Assembly: GCA_964423265.1 (NCBI GenBank)
Contig: CAYREF010000001.1
Coordinates: 62,001-126,000, forward strand
Length of the DNA stretch: 64,000 bases
Direction of reading: 5' to 3'
DNA from: M55B165 sp964423265
Lineage (GTDB): Bacteria > Actinomycetota > Humimicrobiia > Humimicrobiales > Humimicrobiaceae
Position 1 is the stretch's first letter. Each line of letters begins with the position of its first letter. The translations under genes were made by a program, and so were the position numbers. The notes beneath the pieces are model-generated. The model did no database searches. It was given only the letters and a program-made list of their open reading frames with translations, and was not told where the DNA came from. Of this stretch, positions 60,501 to 64,000 are shown one piece after another.

Positions 60501-61379
60501 TTGCAGGCCTGGACCGTTAAAAAGTTATTAGATTGGTCAATAAATTATTTTAAGGAAAAAAGTGTATCCCAGGCAAGGCTGTCATCAGAATTACTCCTTG
60601 GTTCTGCCTTAGGTTTTTCAAGGATGCAGCTTTACCTGAATTACAATTATGCTCCTACCCAAGAGGAGCTGGACAAATTCAAGAAATACATCTTAAAAAG
60701 ACTTCAAGGTGTTCCTATCCAATATATTTTAAAGGAAGCTAATTTTAGAAAGATAAAGTTATATGTAGATGAGAATGTGTTAATACCCAGGCCTGAAACC
60801 GAGCTTGTGGTGGAGAAAGCGGTTGAGGTTATTGGCAGATTAGCAAAAAATAGGGATAAAGTTGAAATTTTGGAAGTAGGGGTGGGCAGCGGGGCAATAT
60901 CCCTGAGCATTTTATTTGAGCTTAAGGGTTTAAATTACAATATTTTAGCTACTGACAACAGCGGAGAGGCAATAAATGTGGCTAAAAAAAATGCAGAAAA
61001 TATATTGGGCAAAGAAGAATTGGAAGGAATAAAATTTAGCGTTTGCGACATTTTACCGGAGGAATCTAGCAAATTTGACTTGGTAATTTCTAACCCTCCT
61101 TATATAACGGTTACTGATTATAAAGGGCTGCCCAAAGAAGTAAAAGATCATGAGCCAAGGCATGCCTTACTAGCCGGGGAGACCGGGAAGGAAGTCTATG
61201 GCCAAATAATGGATAAGGCTGGGCTTAAAATAAACAGCGGAGGCTATATGATTTTTGAAATTGATCCTGGGTTGGCTGAGGACTTGCGCAAGTTAGCCGG
61301 GGACAGGCTGCCTGCAAAAAACATAAGTGTTTATAAAGATTACAATGACAGGGACAGGATACTGTCCATCGAAATATAG
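60501..61379 (+). CDS. prmC: Release factor glutamine methyltransferase
   Basis: A 292-residue SAM-dependent enzyme that methylates the Gln of the G-G-Q motif in release factors. The N-terminal helical domain is followed by I-P-R-P-E-T-E near 96-102, the SAM-binding L-E-V-G-V-G-S-G near 124-131 and the catalytic N-P-P-Y near 199. TTG 60501 is the start, with AGGG shortly upstream. It is coupled to prfA, its substrate gene. Confidence 0.94.
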   Translation: MQAWTVKKLLDWSINYFKEKSVSQARLSSELLLGSALGFSRMQLYLNYNYAPTQEELDKFKKYILKRLQGVPIQYILKEANFRKIKLYVDENVLIPRPETELVVEKAVEVIGRLAKNRDKVEILEVGVGSGAISLSILFELKGLNYNILATDNSGEAINVAKKNAENILGKEELEGIKFSVCDILPEESSKFDLVISNPPYITVTDYKGLPKEVKDHEPRHALLAGETGKEVYGQIMDKAGLKINSGGYMIFEIDPGLAEDLRKLAGDRLPAKNISVYKDYNDRDRILSIEI

Positions 61380-61469
61380 CATTCCATTTGATTTTTTTTT
61401 AAAAAAGGCGTAATTTGTTGAATAGATTTTTTTATTGGGCTGTAAACTCTGTTATTGGGGAGGTCAAGC

Positions 61470-62777
61470 TTGGATAGTGCTACCATTGCAGCAATCGTTA
61501 TATTTGCTTTAACTTACATTGTTATTGCAACTGAAAAGGTAAACAGGACCGTAATAGTATTTATTGGCGGGCTGCTTTTATTGCTGTTTGGAGTGTTTGA
61601 TATTAAAACGGCGGTAAGCTTTATCAGCTGGGAAACAATAGGGCTACTTTTCGGCATGTTCATAATGGTAGCATCGCTTTCGGATTCTGGGTTTTTTAGT
61701 TTCTTGGCTTTAAAGGTTGCTAAGTTTTTAAAGTATTCCCCAACCAAGATATTTTTATTTTTCCCCATACTTACTGGCTTTTTATCGGCTTTTATGGATA
61801 GTATTACGGTTATGCTATTCTTTGCTGCCTTAACTTATGAATTATGCAGGATGATAAAGATAGATCCTGCTCCTTTGGTGGTAACCGAAGTAATAATGGC
61901 AAATATCGGGGGGTCTGCCACTTTAGTTGGTGATCCACCTAATGTAATACTGGGAGTTAGGCTTGGCTTTTATTTTAATGATTTTGTGGTCAATAATGGG
62001 CCAATTTCTCTAGTGGCTGGGGCTGCAGCCTTGTTTGTTTGTTATGCTCTAAGCAGGAAATCTATGATTCCCCAGGAAAAAGTAGCTACAAGCGAACTTG
62101 ACCAGATGGATCCAAGAGAGGCTATTGAAGATATGCGGCAACTGAAAATATCATTGATTGCTTTTGGGACTGCCATCATATTTTTGATAACCCATAATTA
62201 TATTAAGGATTTTCTTGACATCCCATTGACCGTTCCCCTGGCTGCCATGGTTCCTGCCTTTACCATGTTGGCCTTCTTGGGTAAGAGGTCTGAAAGAATA
62301 ATAAAAAAAGTGGATTTTGATATCATTTTATTCTTTGTTGGACTATTTATAGTAGTTGGAGGGCTTGAGGAAACTGGGGTTATTGAAAATATAGCAAGAG
62401 GGATAATAAATGTTTTTGGAGACAACCATATGGCAATGCTGAGCACATTGGTATGGGGCTCTGGCCTAACAAGTGGAATTATAGATAATGTGCCCTTTGC
62501 ATTATCTATGGCTTATGTATTAGAAAATATCATAAAGTTTGTGGGAGTTCCAGCTTTATCAATTATGGTATGGGCTGTATCCCTGGGAGCTGATATTGGG
62601 GGAAATTTTACCCCTATTGGAGCTTCTGCCAATGTAGTAGCCTACACCACTATGGAAAAGAGGGGCAGAAGCATCGGCTGGGGTTTGTGGCTTAAGCTAG
62701 CGGTACCTGCAACATTAATTGCCATAGCTATTTCAAACTTGGGAATATATATTAAATATATAACAGGTTTTTATTGA
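61470..62777 (+). CDS. ArsB/NhaD-type ion transporter
   Basis: A 435-residue membrane protein with about 11-12 helices of the ion transporter superfamily that includes ArsB, NhaD and P-protein-like carriers. Typical segments are M-D-S-I-T-V-M-L-F-F near 110, N-I-G-G-S-A-T-L-V-G-D-P-P-N near 146 and the repeat-related D-I-G-G-N-F-T-P-I-G-A-S-A-N near 376. TTG 61470 is chosen because GGGGAGG (61457-61463) has correct spacing; TTG 61455 is too close. The cargo may be arsenite, sodium or an organic acid. Its 3' end overlaps that of glyA by 7 bases. Confidence 0.85.
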   Translation: MDSATIAAIVIFALTYIVIATEKVNRTVIVFIGGLLLLLFGVFDIKTAVSFISWETIGLLFGMFIMVASLSDSGFFSFLALKVAKFLKYSPTKIFLFFPILTGFLSAFMDSITVMLFFAALTYELCRMIKIDPAPLVVTEVIMANIGGSATLVGDPPNVILGVRLGFYFNDFVVNNGPISLVAGAAALFVCYALSRKSMIPQEKVATSELDQMDPREAIEDMRQLKISLIAFGTAIIFLITHNYIKDFLDIPLTVPLAAMVPAFTMLAFLGKRSERIIKKVDFDIILFFVGLFIVVGGLEETGVIENIARGIINVFGDNHMAMLSTLVWGSGLTSGIIDNVPFALSMAYVLENIIKFVGVPALSIMVWAVSLGADIGGNFTPIGASANVVAYTTMEKRGRSIGWGLWLKLAVPATLIAIAISNLGIYIKYITGFY

Positions 62778-64000
62778 TCAAAATTTTGGTAAATGGGAAA
62801 TTCTTCCATTAATTTGCTTACTTTTTTCTTTGCTTCCTTTAATTTTTTCTTATTTTCCCTGTTATGAAGGGCAAAAGAAATTATCTCTCCTATCCTGTAC
62901 ATTTCATCAGTACCCATGCCCTGAGTGGTTACAGCTGCAGTTCCTATCCTTATGCCGCTGGTAACGGTGGGGCTTTTCTGGTCATGGGGTATCAGGTTTT
63001 TGTTTATAACTATACCACAGGACCCAAGTGTGCCTGTTGCTTCAAATCCGGTTAGCCCTTTATTGGTAAGATCGATTAAGAATAGGTGGTTGTCTGTTCC
63101 GCCTGATACAATTCTAAATCCTTCATCTTTTAAATAGCTGCATAAAGCCTTGCAGTTTTTTACTATATTTTTAGCATAATCTTTAAATGAATCCTGCAGT
63201 GCTTCCCTAAAGCAAACTGCTTTTGCAGCAATTACATGCATTAATGGGCCGCCTTGAGACCCTGGGAAAATTGCCTGATTAAGCAGGTCCTTGTATTTCT
63301 TGTCAGCTATTATTAATCCCCCTCTTGGTCCCCTTAGGGTTTTGTGGGTGGTTCCTGTAGTAAAGTCTGCAATATTTACCGAGGTAGGGTGTACTCCTCC
63401 TACAATAAGGCCGGCAATGTGGGCAATATCAGCCATAAGGTATGCTCCAACTTCATCTGCTATTTCCCTGAATTTTTTAAAATCTATAGTCCTAGAATAA
63501 GAGCTTGCCCCTGCAATTATTAATTTAGGCCTTACTTTCTTAGCCAGTTTTTTCACATTCTCATAGTCGATCCGTTCTGTTTTCCTGTCAACATTATAGC
63601 TATGTATATCAAAATATTTGCCTGACAAGTTATGGATCTGTCCGTGGGAGAGATGGCCACCGTCTGTTAGGCTCATGCTTAGTATTTTGTCATATGGCTT
63701 GAGCACAGCTACATAAATTGCGGTATTGGCATTTACTCCGCTATGTGGCTGGACATTGCTAAAGCTTGAGCCAAAAAGCTTATTTGCTCTATTAATTGCG
63801 ATAGTTTCAACTTCATCTACATATTCGCACCCACCATAATACCTTTGATGGGGATAGCCTTCTGCATACTTGTTAGTAAGCACGGTTCCCATGGTTTTAA
63901 TAACTTCCTGGGAAGTGTAATTTTCAGATGCTATAAGCAACAGTTTGCTTCTTTGCCTGTCAAGCTCTTTGCTTATTATTTTCTGAACTTCTATATCCTT
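62771..64000 (-). CDS. glyA: Serine hydroxymethyltransferase (N-terminus outside window)
   Basis: The frame runs off the right edge; 409 codons plus stop are visible. The PLP enzyme interconverts serine and glycine with tetrahydrofolate. Seen: L-I-A-S-E-N-Y-T-S near the left, Y-A-E-G-Y-P-H-Q-R-Y-Y-G-G, and the PLP lysine in T-T-G-T-T-H-K-T-L-R-G-P-R-G-G. Only a few residues are missing, judging by the usual start about 8-15 residues before E-V-Q-K-I-I. It supplies methylene-tetrahydrofolate, which ThyX at 57854 consumes. Confidence 0.95.
   Translation of the reverse strand, partial: KDIEVQKIISKELDRQRSKLLLIASENYTSQEVIKTMGTVLTNKYAEGYPHQRYYGGCEYVDEVETIAINRANKLFGSSFSNVQPHSGVNANTAIYVAVLKPYDKILSMSLTDGGHLSHGQIHNLSGKYFDIHSYNVDRKTERIDYENVKKLAKKVRPKLIIAGASSYSRTIDFKKFREIADEVGAYLMADIAHIAGLIVGGVHPTSVNIADFTTGTTHKTLRGPRGGLIIADKKYKDLLNQAIFPGSQGGPLMHVIAAKAVCFREALQDSFKDYAKNIVKNCKALCSYLKDEGFRIVSGGTDNHLFLIDLTNKGLTGFEATGTLGSCGIVINKNLIPHDQKSPTVTSGIRIGTAAVTTQGMGTDEMYRIGEIISFALHNRENKKKLKEAKKKVSKLMEEFPIYQNFDQ

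Noticed and set aside
1..64000. CRISPR arrays, insertion sequences, phage genes or rRNA
   Set aside because: No repeat-spacer pattern, transposase, integrase or ribosomal RNA stretch was found on reading both strands.

Overview
The window is a 64 kb, AT-rich, gene-dense stretch of a bacterial chromosome. Two 100-N scaffold gaps and three apparent one-base homopolymer frameshifts suggest a draft or metagenome assembly. The gene content points to a strict anaerobe with a Gram-positive-like information-processing layout: tmk-holB-ricT, rho-rpmE-thyX-DUF1385-prfA-prmC, a T-box riboswitch and ThyX instead of ThyA. Arg codons are mostly AGA/AGG and ATA is common. A deep-branching anaerobic Actinomycetota or Bacillota relative fits, but I cannot place it further. 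No mobile elements, CRISPR arrays or rRNA were seen.

Region by region. 2-4879: end of a universal stress protein gene, then a run of sulfur, Fe-S and redox genes (DGC-domain protein, ferredoxin, cysteine desulfurase, 4Fe-4S protein, small unknown, DUF169, thioredoxin-like lipoprotein-like protein, CcdA). 4896-6984 (minus): PadR-regulated operon with two half-size permeases, a cupin and a His/Cys-rich small protein, preceded by an 11-bp inverted repeat. 7122-8291: iron-containing alcohol dehydrogenase with terminator. 8478-20154: aromatic 2-oxoacid/arylacetate cluster (iorA, iorB, ACT protein, 34-residue membrane peptide, SSS symporter, two paaK copies) running into a prenyl-synthase pair with a B12-radical SAM protein and an AEC transporter. 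20170-26772: broken HD-GYP gene, TPR lytic transglycosylase, PAS-GGDEF-HD-GYP protein and a patatin phospholipase. 26773-30197: nadABC. 30678-36443: archaeal-type topoisomerase I, the two fumarase subunits in convergent orientation, a lipoprotein, a HAD phosphatase and a VapBC-like pair. 36725-40990: giant dehydratase-activase fusion. 41053-51253: tmk-holB, DUF4190, ricT, tRNA-Thr, argS, then lysA-hom-thrC and a phosphoglycerate-mutase-like proposed homoserine kinase. 51391-54020: ABC exporter (frameshifted and gapped) and sppA. 54200-55864: tryptophan T-box and stand-alone trpB2. 56171-62777: rho to prmC, then an ArsB/NhaD-type permease. 62771-64000: glyA, cut by the window edge.

Taken together, the genes describe a fermentative or syntrophic amino-acid user. 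2-Oxoacids derived from aromatic amino acids would be oxidised to acyl-CoA with reduced ferredoxin, and CoA ligases would interconvert acyl-CoA and free arylacetate. Threonine synthesis looks complete from homoserine if the mutase-like protein is the kinase. Tryptophan would be made or salvaged from indole through TrpB2 under T-box control. The most unusual points are the convergent fumarase subunits, a reading frame after paaK2 with no normal start codon next to a B12-radical SAM/prenyltransferase pair, the sulfur/redox cluster at the left end, and the Trp-specific T-box on an orphan trpB2.
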